Source: an uncultured Collinsella sp. (GTDB lineage: Bacteria; Actinomycetota; Coriobacteriia; Coriobacteriales; Coriobacteriaceae). From it: a stretch of 64,000 nt of DNA. Below are positions 34,913 to 44,361 of the stretch, in pieces (the stretch's first letter is position 1; every line of letters starts with the position of its first letter). The stretch is from the NCBI GenBank assembly GCA_937923795.1, contig CALDWI010000046.1, forward strand, positions 6,680 through 70,679, given 5' to 3'. The notes beneath the pieces were generated by a model. It was given only the letters and a program-made list of their open reading frames with translations. It made no database searches and was not told the DNA's origin. Position numbers and translations under genes: made by a program.

Positions 34913-35790
34913 TTCGAAGCCCCTTTCAGCATGAGGCGCAGATAGTCGTCAATGGTTGCCCGATCGCAGGGAATCTCGGGGAAGGCCTCGAGCGTTTCGC
35001 GACGGTTGGGCACGAGCACGTCCACGCTATAGGCGTGGTGGGCGGCACGGGCACCTTCGACGCAAGCCATAAGCTCGGCGGCCTGTGCTTGGGTGCAGTG
35101 GGCGATGCCGGCGCGGTCGGTAATGTCCTCGCGCGGCAGATCAAACACAATCGAACCGTTATCGATGCAGATGATGCGGTCGGCGGCACGATCGAGGTCG
35201 GACGTAATGTGGCTCGAGAGCAGCACGCTGTGCTGGCCGTCGGCGACAAAGGCAAGCAGCTCATCGAGCAGCTCCTCGCGTGCCATGGGATCGAGGCCCG
35301 CGGTGGCTTCGTCCAAAACGAGCAGCTTGGCATTGTGGCTGAGTGCACAGGCAAGCTGCAGTTTCATGCCCATGCCGCGGGAGAGGTCCTTGACCTTTGT
35401 CTTGGGATCGAGGCCAAATCGGTTGATGAATCCGGCGAACGTTTCGCGGTCCCATGTGGGGTACGTCGGGCCTACGAGCGACTCGATCTGGCCCACCCTG
35501 AGCGTGGAGGGGAAGGGGCACGTGTCCAGGACAAGACCGACGCGGGAGCGTAGATGGCGTTGCGATTCATCGGGCGCGTCGGCGCCACAGCGCTGCCCAA
35601 ACAGGTGCACCTCGCCGGCATCGAGCTTTATAAGCCCGAGCGCGGCGCGAATGGTCGTTGTCTTGCCGGCGCCGTTTGCGCCTACAAAGCCAACGATCTG
35701 GCCGGGCTCCACAGCGAGCGTGACGTCGCGTAGTGAAAAGCGGTCGCTCACACGGCGTGAGATGCCTTTGAGTTCTAAAAGGTTTTGCAT
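34909..35790 (-). CDS. ABC transporter ATP-binding protein
   Basis: Cytosolic ATPase of 293 residues driving the neighbouring permease. It has Walker A GANGAGKTT (about 37-45), signature LSRGMGMKLQLACAL (about 140), Walker B LLVLDEATAGLDP and the H-loop LLSSHITSD. The C-terminal 80 residues form a small extra domain ending in DYLRLMLKG, common in the BcrA/YtrB group. It lies 23 bases after the GntR gene and overlaps the permease gene by 4 bases, so all three are one operon. Confidence 0.92.
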   Translation of the reverse strand: MQNLLELKGISRRVSDRFSLRDVTLAVEPGQIVGFVGANGAGKTTTIRAALGLIKLDAGEVHLFGQRCGADAPDESQRHLRSRVGLVLDTCPFPSTLRVGQIESLVGPTYPTWDRETFAGFINRFGLDPKTKVKDLSRGMGMKLQLACALSHNAKLLVLDEATAGLDPMAREELLDELLAFVADGQHSVLLSSHITSDLDRAADRIICIDNGSIVFDLPREDITDRAGIAHCTQAQAAELMACVEGARAAHHAYSVDVLVPNRRETLEAFPEIPCDRATIDDYLRLMLKGASK

Positions 35791-35813
35791 GGTATAGCCT
35801 TTCTTTCAGATGG

Positions 35814-36194
35814 CTACTGCATGGTTTCGGGGGCTACCAGGTCGAGCATCTCGTGCAGTTTGTCGCGCGTGACGCCCAGGGTTTCGGCTTGGCTCGCCGC
35901 TTTCGCAAGTAGCTCTTCGATATGGCAGAGCTGGTTTTCGCGCAAGAGTTCCTGGTTGCCCTCGGCGACAAAGCAGCCCTTGCCCTGCACGGTGCAGATA
36001 AACCCGAGTTGCTCTAGGTCGGCGTAGGCGCGCTTGGTGGTGATGACGCTCACGCCCAGGTCGCTCGCGAGTGCACGGATGCTGGGGAGTTTGGCTCCCG
36101 CAGCGAGCGTGCCCGATAAGATCTGAGCTTTGACCTGCGAGGTTATCTGCTCGTAGATGGGCTTATCGCTCGAATTGGATAGGATGATGTCCAC
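35814..36194 (-). CDS. GntR-family regulator, YtrA subgroup
   Basis: Repressor-type regulator of 126 residues. The winged helix-turn-helix covers about 10-75 (KPIYEQITSQVKAQILSG, LPSIRALASDLGVSVITTKRAYADLEQLGFI), followed by a short C-terminal dimerisation tail of about 50 residues, the YtrA layout. It is the first gene of the operon with the ABC ATPase and permease. A near-palindrome, GTGTATATA...TATATACAC, lies 28-61 bases upstream of its start and is the likely operator, suggesting autoregulation. Confidence 0.88.
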   Translation of the reverse strand: MDIILSNSSDKPIYEQITSQVKAQILSGTLAAGAKLPSIRALASDLGVSVITTKRAYADLEQLGFICTVQGKGCFVAEGNQELLRENQLCHIEELLAKAASQAETLGVTRDKLHEMLDLVAPETMQ

Positions 36195-36221
36195 AGCGGC
36201 TCCTTAGCTGTTGGGCTACAC

Positions 36222-36255
36222 GTGTATATAACCGGTAAGCACAGTATATATACAC
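36222..36255. promoter_or_regulatory. Probable GntR operator upstream of the YtrA-type operon
   Basis: GTGTATATA (36222-36230) and TATATACAC (36247-36255) are exact inverted copies separated by 16 bases. A smaller palindrome, GTATATATAC, overlaps the right arm. The AT-rich palindrome is close to the GntR start, as known for YtrA-type regulators. Confidence 0.6.
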
Positions 36256-36320
36256 TATGCACAGTTATGCAAGAGCTAAATGTGGAATAGACCATCGGCG
36301 CCGCGCTTGCTCCAAAACAA

Positions 36321-36615
36321 TCTCAATCTGTAACATCTGGATCCGTTTTTGGTCGCCAGCTGTTACAGATTGAGATGTTATTTTCCCGCCTGCCTATTTG
36401 TCTCAATCTGTAACAGTAAGAGTCGATTTGCGCGGCTAGATGTTACAGAACGAGACATTGGCTGCCTGCTTTTCCGTTTATCTCGATTTGTAACAGCTAG
36501 ACCCAATTTGGGCGGCCAGATGTTACAGATTGAGATTGTGTCGGTGGGCAAGTTTGTTTGTCTCAATCTGTAACAGATGGGGGGCCAAATAAGCTCTGCT
36601 TGTTACAGATTGAGA
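36321..36615. repeat. Array of eight alternating 15-bp inverted repeats at exact 40-bp period
   Basis: TCTCAATCTGTAACA occurs at 36321, 36401, 36481 (variant TCTCGATTTGTAACA) and 36561. Its reverse complement TGTTACAGATTGAGA occurs at 36361, 36441 (variant ending AACGAGA), 36521 and 36601. All eight units are 15 bases and all seven spacers are exactly 25 bases. Spacers in the same phase resemble each other: for example 36416-36440 and 36496-36520 share ATTTG, GCGGC and AGA at matching places. The array can fold into four 15-bp stems with 25-base loops. It lies between the divergent GntR and RF3 genes, with no Cas, Tas or recombinase gene nearby. Confidence 0.93.
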
Positions 36616-36760
36616 CAGTCTGCTGCAGAATACTTTCGATAACTAGCCGTTCACGTTCTGACTGATGAATTTGTCCTGATAGGTGCCCTAGAGCGGGATT
36701 TCGCGGCTACAATAGTGCGGTTACAACGACGTAATGCACTCAATGCAAGAAAGGATCCGC

Positions 36761-38374
<1,614 letters not shown>

Positions 38375-38530
38375 CGCATCGGCGCGGTGACCCTGCGGGG
38401 CTGCCGCGCCATTTACTTGCCTGATGCCGTGTGAGCGGCTATCATACCCACCGTCGTCTCAAGACCGGGGCGTCCGAGCAGTTCGGGTCCGATATCCTGC
38501 TCGTTAAACCTAAAACCAAAGGAGTACATA

Positions 38531-39253
38531 ATGATCAAGAAGGTCATGGAGGACTACAAGGTCCTGTTGCGGAGCATTCCCGCGGCAACGGTTTCGCTGT
38601 TTTTCGTGAGCGTCATCATGATGAACCTGCTGGCCAACAAAGAGCTCATCAGCCTGCCGTATCTGGCACTCGATTGCGGCTTTGTGGTGAGCTGGGTTTC
38701 GTTTTTGTGCCAGGACATGATCTGCAAGCGCTTTGGTGCCAAGGCATCCATCAAAATCTCTATTCTCGCGCTGCTGGTCAACCTTGCCGTGAGCCTGTGC
38801 TTTTGGGCATGCTCGCTCACGCCCGGCATGTGGGGCGCTTACTACGACACGGGCATGATCGAGGTCAACACCGCTCTTAACGCCACCATCGGCGGCACCT
38901 GGTACGTGGTGCTGGGCTCTTCGCTGGCAATGCTCGTTTCTGCCGTGGTTAACTCCACGCTCAACCAGTCGCTTGGCCGTATGCTCAAAAAGAATAACTT
39001 TGCGAGCTTTGCCTTCCGCTCCTATGTGTCTACGGGTGTTGGCCAGTTTATCGACAACTTGGTCTTTGCCATTGTGGTGAGCCATACGTTCTTTGGTTGG
39101 ACCTGGGTGCAGGTCCTTATGTGCTCGCTGACCGGCGCTGTTGCCGAGCTGCTGTGCGAGGTCTTCCTGAGCCCCGTGGGCTACAAGGTCGTGCGCGGCT
39201 GGGAGCGCGAGAATGTGGGCTCCGAGTACCTCGAGCGCCACGCAACCGCCTAA
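38531..39253 (+). CDS. VUT-family (YhhQ-like) queuosine precursor transporter
   Basis: Membrane protein of 240 residues with about six helices. VUT/YhhQ proteins import queuosine precursors such as preQ0 or preQ1. The family is recognised from SVIMMNLLANKELISLPYLALDCGFVVSWVSF and DMICKRFGAKASI near the N-terminus and VGQFIDNLVFAIVV in the second half. It starts with ATG 38531 after AAAGGAG and is 9 bases upstream of the SDR gene. The 156-base leader was checked for a preQ1 riboswitch and none was recognised. The substrate is inferred from the family only. Confidence 0.82.
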   Translation: MIKKVMEDYKVLLRSIPAATVSLFFVSVIMMNLLANKELISLPYLALDCGFVVSWVSFLCQDMICKRFGAKASIKISILALLVNLAVSLCFWACSLTPGMWGAYYDTGMIEVNTALNATIGGTWYVVLGSSLAMLVSAVVNSTLNQSLGRMLKKNNFASFAFRSYVSTGVGQFIDNLVFAIVVSHTFFGWTWVQVLMCSLTGAVAELLCEVFLSPVGYKVVRGWERENVGSEYLERHATA

Positions 39254-39262
39254 GGAGCAAGT

Positions 39263-39943
39263 ATGCGGGTTTTGATCACGGGCGCATCGGGCGGTATCGG
39301 AGCCGCATGCGTGCAGCGCTTTTTGGACGAGGGTCACGAGGTCGTAGGCTTTGATTTGCTGTCGGCGGCGATCGAACACGAGCGCTACCGCCATCTGATC
39401 GTTGACGTCCGCGAGCCGGACTCGTTTCCAGGCGACCTTGAACCCCAGGTAATCGTGAACGTTGCCGGTACGCAGGATTCCGCCGACGACATCGCCGCCA
39501 ACCTGCGTGGCACCATCAACGTGACCGAGCGCTATGCCTTTGTGGGGGAGGGGCTCGCCGCCAAGTCGGCACCGGCTATCAAATCCGTGGTCAATGTGGG
39601 GTCCGCGAGCGGACATACGGGATCGGAGTTTCCCGCCTATGCCGCTAGCAAGGGCGGCGTTATCGCCTACACCAAGAACCTTGCAAACCGTCTGGCGCCG
39701 CAGGCCATCGCCAACAGTGTGGACCCGGGTGGCGTTATCACGCCGCTCAACCGTTGCGTGATGGAAGACGAACACCTGTGGAACCAGATTATGGAGCTCA
39801 CGCCGCTTAAACGCTGGGCTACCGCACACGAGATCGCCGAGTGGATCTACTTTGTGGGCGTGACCAACCGGTTTATGACCGGGCAGAGCCTGTTGATCGA
39901 TGGCGGCGAGGCCGGCCGCACGCAATTTATTTGGCCCGAATAG
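39263..39943 (+). CDS. Short-chain dehydrogenase/reductase
   Basis: NAD(P)-dependent oxidoreductase of 226 residues. The cofactor motif TGASGGIG is at residues 6-13, the NVAG-type strand VIVNVAG near 70, the catalytic Ser in NVGSASG and the YxxxK motif YAASK near 130. The C-terminus has FMTGQSLLIDGGEAG, typical of classical SDRs. Some Coriobacteriia SDRs act on bile acids or steroids, but nothing here fixes the substrate. It is close behind the VUT gene (9 bases), with AAGGAG in front, so the two are likely one operon. Confidence 0.88.
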   Translation: MRVLITGASGGIGAACVQRFLDEGHEVVGFDLLSAAIEHERYRHLIVDVREPDSFPGDLEPQVIVNVAGTQDSADDIAANLRGTINVTERYAFVGEGLAAKSAPAIKSVVNVGSASGHTGSEFPAYAASKGGVIAYTKNLANRLAPQAIANSVDPGGVITPLNRCVMEDEHLWNQIMELTPLKRWATAHEIAEWIYFVGVTNRFMTGQSLLIDGGEAGRTQFIWPE

Positions 39944-39946
39944 GAA

Positions 39947-39980
39947 ACGCGCCCGATGGAAAGCCGTCGGGCGCGTTTTT
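39947..39980 (+). terminator. Terminator after the SDR gene
   Basis: ACGCGCCCGA (39947-39956) pairs with TCGGGCGCGT (39967-39976), followed by T. It lies between convergent SDR and ung genes and may work in both directions. Confidence 0.88.
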
Positions 39981-39993
39981 GATGTATCGATTT

Positions 39994-40719
39994 TTAGCCG
40001 AGGCAAGTCCAGTTGACGGGGGTCGAGCCGTGCTGTTCGAGTAGCCGATTGGCCGCCGAGAAGGGACGCGACCCCATAAAGGCGGGGAGTTCTGCCGTGG
40101 CACGGTTGGCCGAAAGCGGCGAGGGGTGCGTGGAGGCCAGACAGAACTTGCTGGTTGCCTTGCCCGCACCAGTTGCGACGAGCTTGCCTTCGACCATCTG
40201 CTGGGCAAAGCGACCCCATGCCAAAAAGACTACCGGTTGGGGCAGCTGGCAGCAGCGCTCGATAACGTAGTCGGTGAGCGTGCTCCAGCCCAGTTTGGCG
40301 TGCGAGTTGGCGGCATGCTCGCGCACAGTGAGCGTAGTGTTAAGGAGTAGGACGCCCTGTTGTGCCCATGGGGTTAGGTCTCCCGTGGCGGGAATGGGGC
40401 AGCCCAGATCGGCATTGAGTTCTTTATAGATGTTGCGCAGACTCGGCGGCAACTTGGTTTGCGTCGCGGGGACCGAAAACGACAACCCCATTGCCTGGTT
40501 GGGTCCGTGATAGGGGTCTTGACCCAAGATGACAACTTTGACCTGGTCGGCCGGCGTGTAGGCGAGGGCATTGAGGATGTCGTCTTGTGCCGGGTAGATA
40601 GTCTGCTCGGCACGCAAAAGGGCGATGCGCTCGAGCATCTGGTTCGTAGTGTCACGTACCGGCTGCGGCGCATCGCCCAGCCAAGTCGCTATGTTGCGGT
40701 CGCGGGTCGCGGTGTCCAT
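39994..40719 (-). CDS. ung: Uracil-DNA glycosylase
   Basis: Base-excision repair enzyme that removes uracil from DNA. The 241-residue protein shows all family 1 UDG marks: the water-activating loop GQDPYHGPNQAMGLSFSV with the catalytic Asp, LLLNTTLTV, FLAWGRFAQ, and the Leu-intercalation loop HPSPLSANRA. Start ATG 40719 has AAAGGAG 4-5 bases upstream. It is monocistronic and convergent with the SDR gene. Confidence 0.96.
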   Translation of the reverse strand: MDTATRDRNIATWLGDAPQPVRDTTNQMLERIALLRAEQTIYPAQDDILNALAYTPADQVKVVILGQDPYHGPNQAMGLSFSVPATQTKLPPSLRNIYKELNADLGCPIPATGDLTPWAQQGVLLLNTTLTVREHAANSHAKLGWSTLTDYVIERCCQLPQPVVFLAWGRFAQQMVEGKLVATGAGKATSKFCLASTHPSPLSANRATAELPAFMGSRPFSAANRLLEQHGSTPVNWTCLG

Positions 40720-40807
40720 GGGGCTCCTTTACGTCAGATGCTCTGTTGGCATCTATTGTAAAGGCGCACCGGTTGCCTTTATGCCGCGGCTGTATGAAGA
40801 GTGGGGT

Positions 40808-41710
40808 CTACGAGACGTGCTCGGGCGCTCCTGCCATGCGAGCCTGTCCATGTGCGCGAAGGCGCGGAAGCTCGACGGTTGCCACCATGACGCCGGTGAG
40901 AATGAGGGCGGCGCCAAAGAAGGCGATGGGGCTCAGGACCTCGCCAACCAAGAAGAACGAAAAGACGGCGGAGCAGACCGGCTCGAGCGAGAAGGCGAAG
41001 CCGGTGGTCTCGGCAGGCACATGGGGCTGCACGAGTGTCTGGGTGATAAAGCCGTAGGCAGAGCAGATGAGTGCGAGCGCGACGACGACCACGATTTCGC
41101 CCGGCGTGCTGGGAAGCGTAAAGCCGCCAAAGGTGAATGCCGCGACGCCCGAGAACAAACCGCCAAAGCCTAGCTGCCAAACGCCCAGAGCCAGCGGATC
41201 GACTTCTTCGACAAAGCGCTTGGCCACGATAATGTGGCTGGCATAGATAAAGGCCGAGAGCAGCATGATGATTGCGCCGGGATTCAGGCTGGTAAAGTCG
41301 GCGCCCGAGAGCAGCAGCATGCCGCAGGTGACGATAGCCGTGCCGATGAGCACCTTGCGCTCGGGGGCGCGACGCAGCAGAGCTGCGTTGGCAAACGGCA
41401 CGATCACGACCGTCAGGCTCTGCAAAAAGCCGGCAGTGGAGGCAGAGGTGAGGCTGGAGCCCAGGCACATGCAGGTGAGCTCGGTTGCCATAATGGCGCC
41501 GATGATGGCGGCACGGACCATAAGGTCGCGGTTAATGCGCAACGCGTGCTTGTGGAAGAGCAGCAGGCAGACCACAAAGGCGATAATGCAACGCAGCGCA
41601 ACGATGCTCGTGGCGTTCATGCTGTCCATGCCGATCTTCATAAGGGGGTACGAAAAGCCCCATGCGACGGGAACGGAAAATGAGAGCGCGATTGCTTTTT
41701 TGCGATCCAT
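40808..41710 (-). CDS. EamA/DMT-family transporter
   Basis: Ten-helix drug/metabolite transporter of 300 residues with two EamA repeats; VPVAWGFSYPLMKIGMDSMN is in the first and LICSAYGFITQTLVQPHVPAETTGFAFSLEPVCSAVFS in the second, the latter with the conserved E-P-V segment. Substrate unknown. It is divergent from a LysR regulator gene (159-base gap), an arrangement in which the regulator often controls the transporter. Start ATG 41710 has AAAAGGAGCCCC in front, like the ung gene. Confidence 0.87.
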   Translation of the reverse strand: MDRKKAIALSFSVPVAWGFSYPLMKIGMDSMNATSIVALRCIIAFVVCLLLFHKHALRINRDLMVRAAIIGAIMATELTCMCLGSSLTSASTAGFLQSLTVVIVPFANAALLRRAPERKVLIGTAIVTCGMLLLSGADFTSLNPGAIIMLLSAFIYASHIIVAKRFVEEVDPLALGVWQLGFGGLFSGVAAFTFGGFTLPSTPGEIVVVVALALICSAYGFITQTLVQPHVPAETTGFAFSLEPVCSAVFSFFLVGEVLSPIAFFGAALILTGVMVATVELPRLRAHGQARMAGAPEHVS

Positions 41711-41868
41711 GGGGCTCCTTTTGTTACAGAACGGTTTCGTAAAAAGGATTCTCCTCCCAGATATGGATGTAGTAAAGCGAATGTATCTTCAGTATGATTA
41801 AGAAACGCTAAAGTAGGCAGAAAAAGCCCTGGCAAAACGTTTTACGGCTGCATTGATGTGGAGGCACG

Positions 41869-42735
41869 ATGGCATCTCGGTATCAGATTGTTTGTATAGT
41901 GGTCGATCGCGGAAGTCTTAAGGGCGCGGCGGACGAGCTGGGCTATACGCAAAGCGCGGTGAGCCAGGCCGTTAAGGCGCTCGAGCGTGAGCTGGGCACC
42001 ACGCTTATCGAGCGCGGTAAGCAGGGCGTTTCGCTTACGCGCGACGGTAAACAATATCTGCCGTACCTGCGCCAGATTGTGACCGCCGAGGCCGAGCTCG
42101 AGGGCAAGCGCCAGGAGCTGCTGGGGCTTTCGTCGACTGATATTCGCATTGCGACGTTTACCAACGTGAGTCGTACCGTGCTGCCGCGCGTGATCCGCGA
42201 TTTTGGAGCCCTGCACCCGGGCGTACGCTTTACCCTCAAGCAGGGCGATTACACGCGCAACGCCCAGTGGGTGCACGATGGCGTGGTTGATTTTTGCTTT
42301 ACGGCACGCGGATTTACCGCTGGGCTCGAGAAGCGCGTGGTCTATCACGACGAGTTGGTGGCATTGTTGCCGGCCGCGCATCCGCTGACGGCAAAGGAAA
42401 AGGTGACACTCGCCGACCTGGCGTCCGAGCCGTTTGTACTGCTGGATGAGGGCGAACAGAGCCTGGTGCTCGATGCATTCGCGGCGCATGGCCTGTCGCC
42501 GCACGTGACGAGCGAGGTCACCGACGACTACACCATCATGGCGATGGTGGAGGAGGGCCTAGGCGTGAGCATGCTCTACCGTCGTACTGTGGAGGGCATG
42601 CGAGCCGATATTTGTGTGCGGCCCATCGTGCATGCCCCCTCGCGCGACGTGGTAGCCGCCTGGCGCAGCTGGGACACCATGCCTATCGCCACGAGGCGCT
42701 TTATCGACTATATGAGCTCGCATATTGTCAATTAA
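41869..42735 (+). CDS. LysR-family transcriptional regulator
   Basis: DNA-binding regulator of 288 residues. The N-terminal winged helix-turn-helix has GSLKGAADELGYTQSAVSQAVKALERELGTTLIER, and the C-terminal part is a periplasmic-binding-type effector domain (DIRIATFTNVSRTVLPRVIRDF, GVVDFCFTARG, GLGVSMLYR). Length is standard. It is divergent from the EamA transporter gene and convergent with the MATE gene; control of the transporter is a positional inference. The effector is unknown. Confidence 0.92.
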   Translation: MASRYQIVCIVVDRGSLKGAADELGYTQSAVSQAVKALERELGTTLIERGKQGVSLTRDGKQYLPYLRQIVTAEAELEGKRQELLGLSSTDIRIATFTNVSRTVLPRVIRDFGALHPGVRFTLKQGDYTRNAQWVHDGVVDFCFTARGFTAGLEKRVVYHDELVALLPAAHPLTAKEKVTLADLASEPFVLLDEGEQSLVLDAFAAHGLSPHVTSEVTDDYTIMAMVEEGLGVSMLYRRTVEGMRADICVRPIVHAPSRDVVAAWRSWDTMPIATRRFIDYMSSHIVN

Positions 42736-42762
42736 TGACTGGCGTAGCGTTGGGTGCGGTGT

Positions 42763-44145
42763 TTAGCGGGCTGTCGCTTTGGCTTGGGTGGCGCGATAGG
42801 TGCGTGCCGGGTGGCAGAGTAGCACCGCCACGACCATAAAGAACGCCGTGGTGCCCAGGCTGATGGGGTAGACCATCATGATGTTCGCAAAGGTGCGGAA
42901 GTGCGGGAACACGCAGAACACCCAATAGAAGCGGATGCCGCAGACGCAGATCATGGTGATGAGGGCGGGCGTGAGCGAGATACCAAAGCCGCGTAGGTAG
43001 CCGGACATGTTTTCGTAGAACATGCTAAAGGCGTACGCCGGGAAGATCGAACACACGCGGATATAGCCGATCGAGACGATGTTGGGATCGCTGTTGAACA
43101 GCGACAAGATCTCGCGTCCCAGGCCGACAATAACGATGATCGTGGTGAGTGCAACGATACCGCCTTCGACCAGGCAGACCTTAAGCGTTTTGGTGCAGCG
43201 ATCGATCTGGCGGGCACCGTGGTTTTGTCCCACAAAGGTGGTGCACGCCTGGCTAAAGCTGTTGAGCAGGTTGTAGCACACGTACTCCAGGCTCATGGCG
43301 GCGCTCGATGCCGCCATGACCTCGGTGCCCAGGCTGTTGATGGCAGACTGGATGATGATGTTGGCGACGGCAAAGACGGCGCTTTGGATGCCGGCGGGCA
43401 GGCCGATCTTGACGATGCGCTTGAGGGCGACGGGGTCGATAGCCAGGTCGCGTGGGGTGACGCGGACGACGGAGTCGGTCTTGAGTAGGCGGATAAAGAG
43501 CGTAGCGGCGCTGACGGTGTAAGCGATGGCGGTGGCGATGGCGACGCCCGCGACGCCCCAGTGGAGTACAGGGACAAAGATGAGATCCAGGCCAATGTTG
43601 AGGACGGTGGACACGGCAAGCGCCTGCAGCGGCATGCGGGTGATGCCGACGGAGCGGAAGATCGCGGCCTCAAAGTTGTAGAGCAAGATCGAGGGCATGC
43701 TCAGCAAAAAGACGCGTAGATAGAGTGAGGCGAGCGGCATGGTCTCGGCGGGAACGTTGAGCGCGGCGAGCATGGGCTCGGCAAAGATCTCGCCCAGAGC
43801 GATGACGACAAAGCCCACGAGTGCCATTAAAATCGAGGTATGGACGGCGCGTTTGACCATGTTCTGATCGTTGCGGCCGATAGCGTTGGCGATGACCACG
43901 TTGGAGCCAAGCGACATGCCAATAAACAGGTTGAGCATAAGGCTGGTAAGCGGAACATTGGAGCCGACCGCCGCCATGGCGAGGGTTCCCTGGTCGCCCG
44001 AGAAGTTGCCGATGATGACCGTGGCAATGAGGTTCGACAGCTGCTCCAGGATGCTCGTGGCGGCCACGGGGAAGGCGAACAAAGGAATATTGCGCCACAG
44101 CGAGCCGGTGGTCATGTCAATGTGCTTAGATACGGTGTCAGCCAT
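42763..44145 (-). CDS. MATE-family efflux transporter
   Basis: Multidrug and toxin extrusion-type transporter of 460 residues with twelve predicted helices, using Na+ or H+ gradients. Family marks include the N-terminal GSLWRNIPLFAFPVAATSILEQLSN, GMSLGSNVVIANAIGRND and, in the second half, the repeat-related LPAGIQSAVFAVANIIIQSAINSLG with CTTFVGQNHGA. The end (CHPARTYRATQAKATAR) is a short cytosolic tail. Substrate unknown. The start ATG 44145 has only a weak GAGAG upstream. Confidence 0.9.
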   Translation of the reverse strand: MADTVSKHIDMTTGSLWRNIPLFAFPVAATSILEQLSNLIATVIIGNFSGDQGTLAMAAVGSNVPLTSLMLNLFIGMSLGSNVVIANAIGRNDQNMVKRAVHTSILMALVGFVVIALGEIFAEPMLAALNVPAETMPLASLYLRVFLLSMPSILLYNFEAAIFRSVGITRMPLQALAVSTVLNIGLDLIFVPVLHWGVAGVAIATAIAYTVSAATLFIRLLKTDSVVRVTPRDLAIDPVALKRIVKIGLPAGIQSAVFAVANIIIQSAINSLGTEVMAASSAAMSLEYVCYNLLNSFSQACTTFVGQNHGARQIDRCTKTLKVCLVEGGIVALTTIIVIVGLGREILSLFNSDPNIVSIGYIRVCSIFPAYAFSMFYENMSGYLRGFGISLTPALITMICVCGIRFYWVFCVFPHFRTFANIMMVYPISLGTTAFFMVVAVLLCHPARTYRATQAKATAR

Positions 44146-44210
44146 GCGCTCTCAATCTCTAACATGCTTTTTTGTGCTTATTTGCGCAGACGATGATACT
44201 CCTAATGCAA

Positions 44211-44306
44211 CCAGTCGGCACTTAGGGACGTTCCTTTTCTGTCGGCAGCTGGGGACACTCCTTATCTCTTCTAACTAGTCATTCAAGAACGTCCCCAATG
44301 ACTAGG
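44211..44306. repeat. Intergenic repeat block, family B (complex copy)
   Basis: Contains AGTCGGCACTTAGGGACGTT, then GTCGGCAGCTGGGGACACTCC, then CTAGTCATTCAAGAACGTCC. These are pieces of the palindrome seen at 23565 and 30449, apparently two partial copies in tandem. It sits between the divergent MATE and RNA methyltransferase genes. Confidence 0.65.
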
Positions 44307-44361
44307 TGGGGAAGGCGTGCGACAATGGTGGGCGTTGTGTTGTTCGCGCTAAGGAGTTGCC

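Noticed and set aside
36321..36615. CRISPR array
   Set aside because: Repeats are only 15 bases and alternate in orientation, spacers are related to each other, and no cas gene is present.
36321..36615. TIGR-type dual-spacer array
   Set aside because: Those arrays have roughly 10-base spacers between distinct edge and loop repeats and a Tas protein with a Nop-like domain; neither is found here.
38375..38530. preQ1 riboswitch before the VUT transporter gene
   Set aside because: No preQ1-I, II or III consensus could be recognised in the leader; only a GC-rich hairpin-like stretch is seen.
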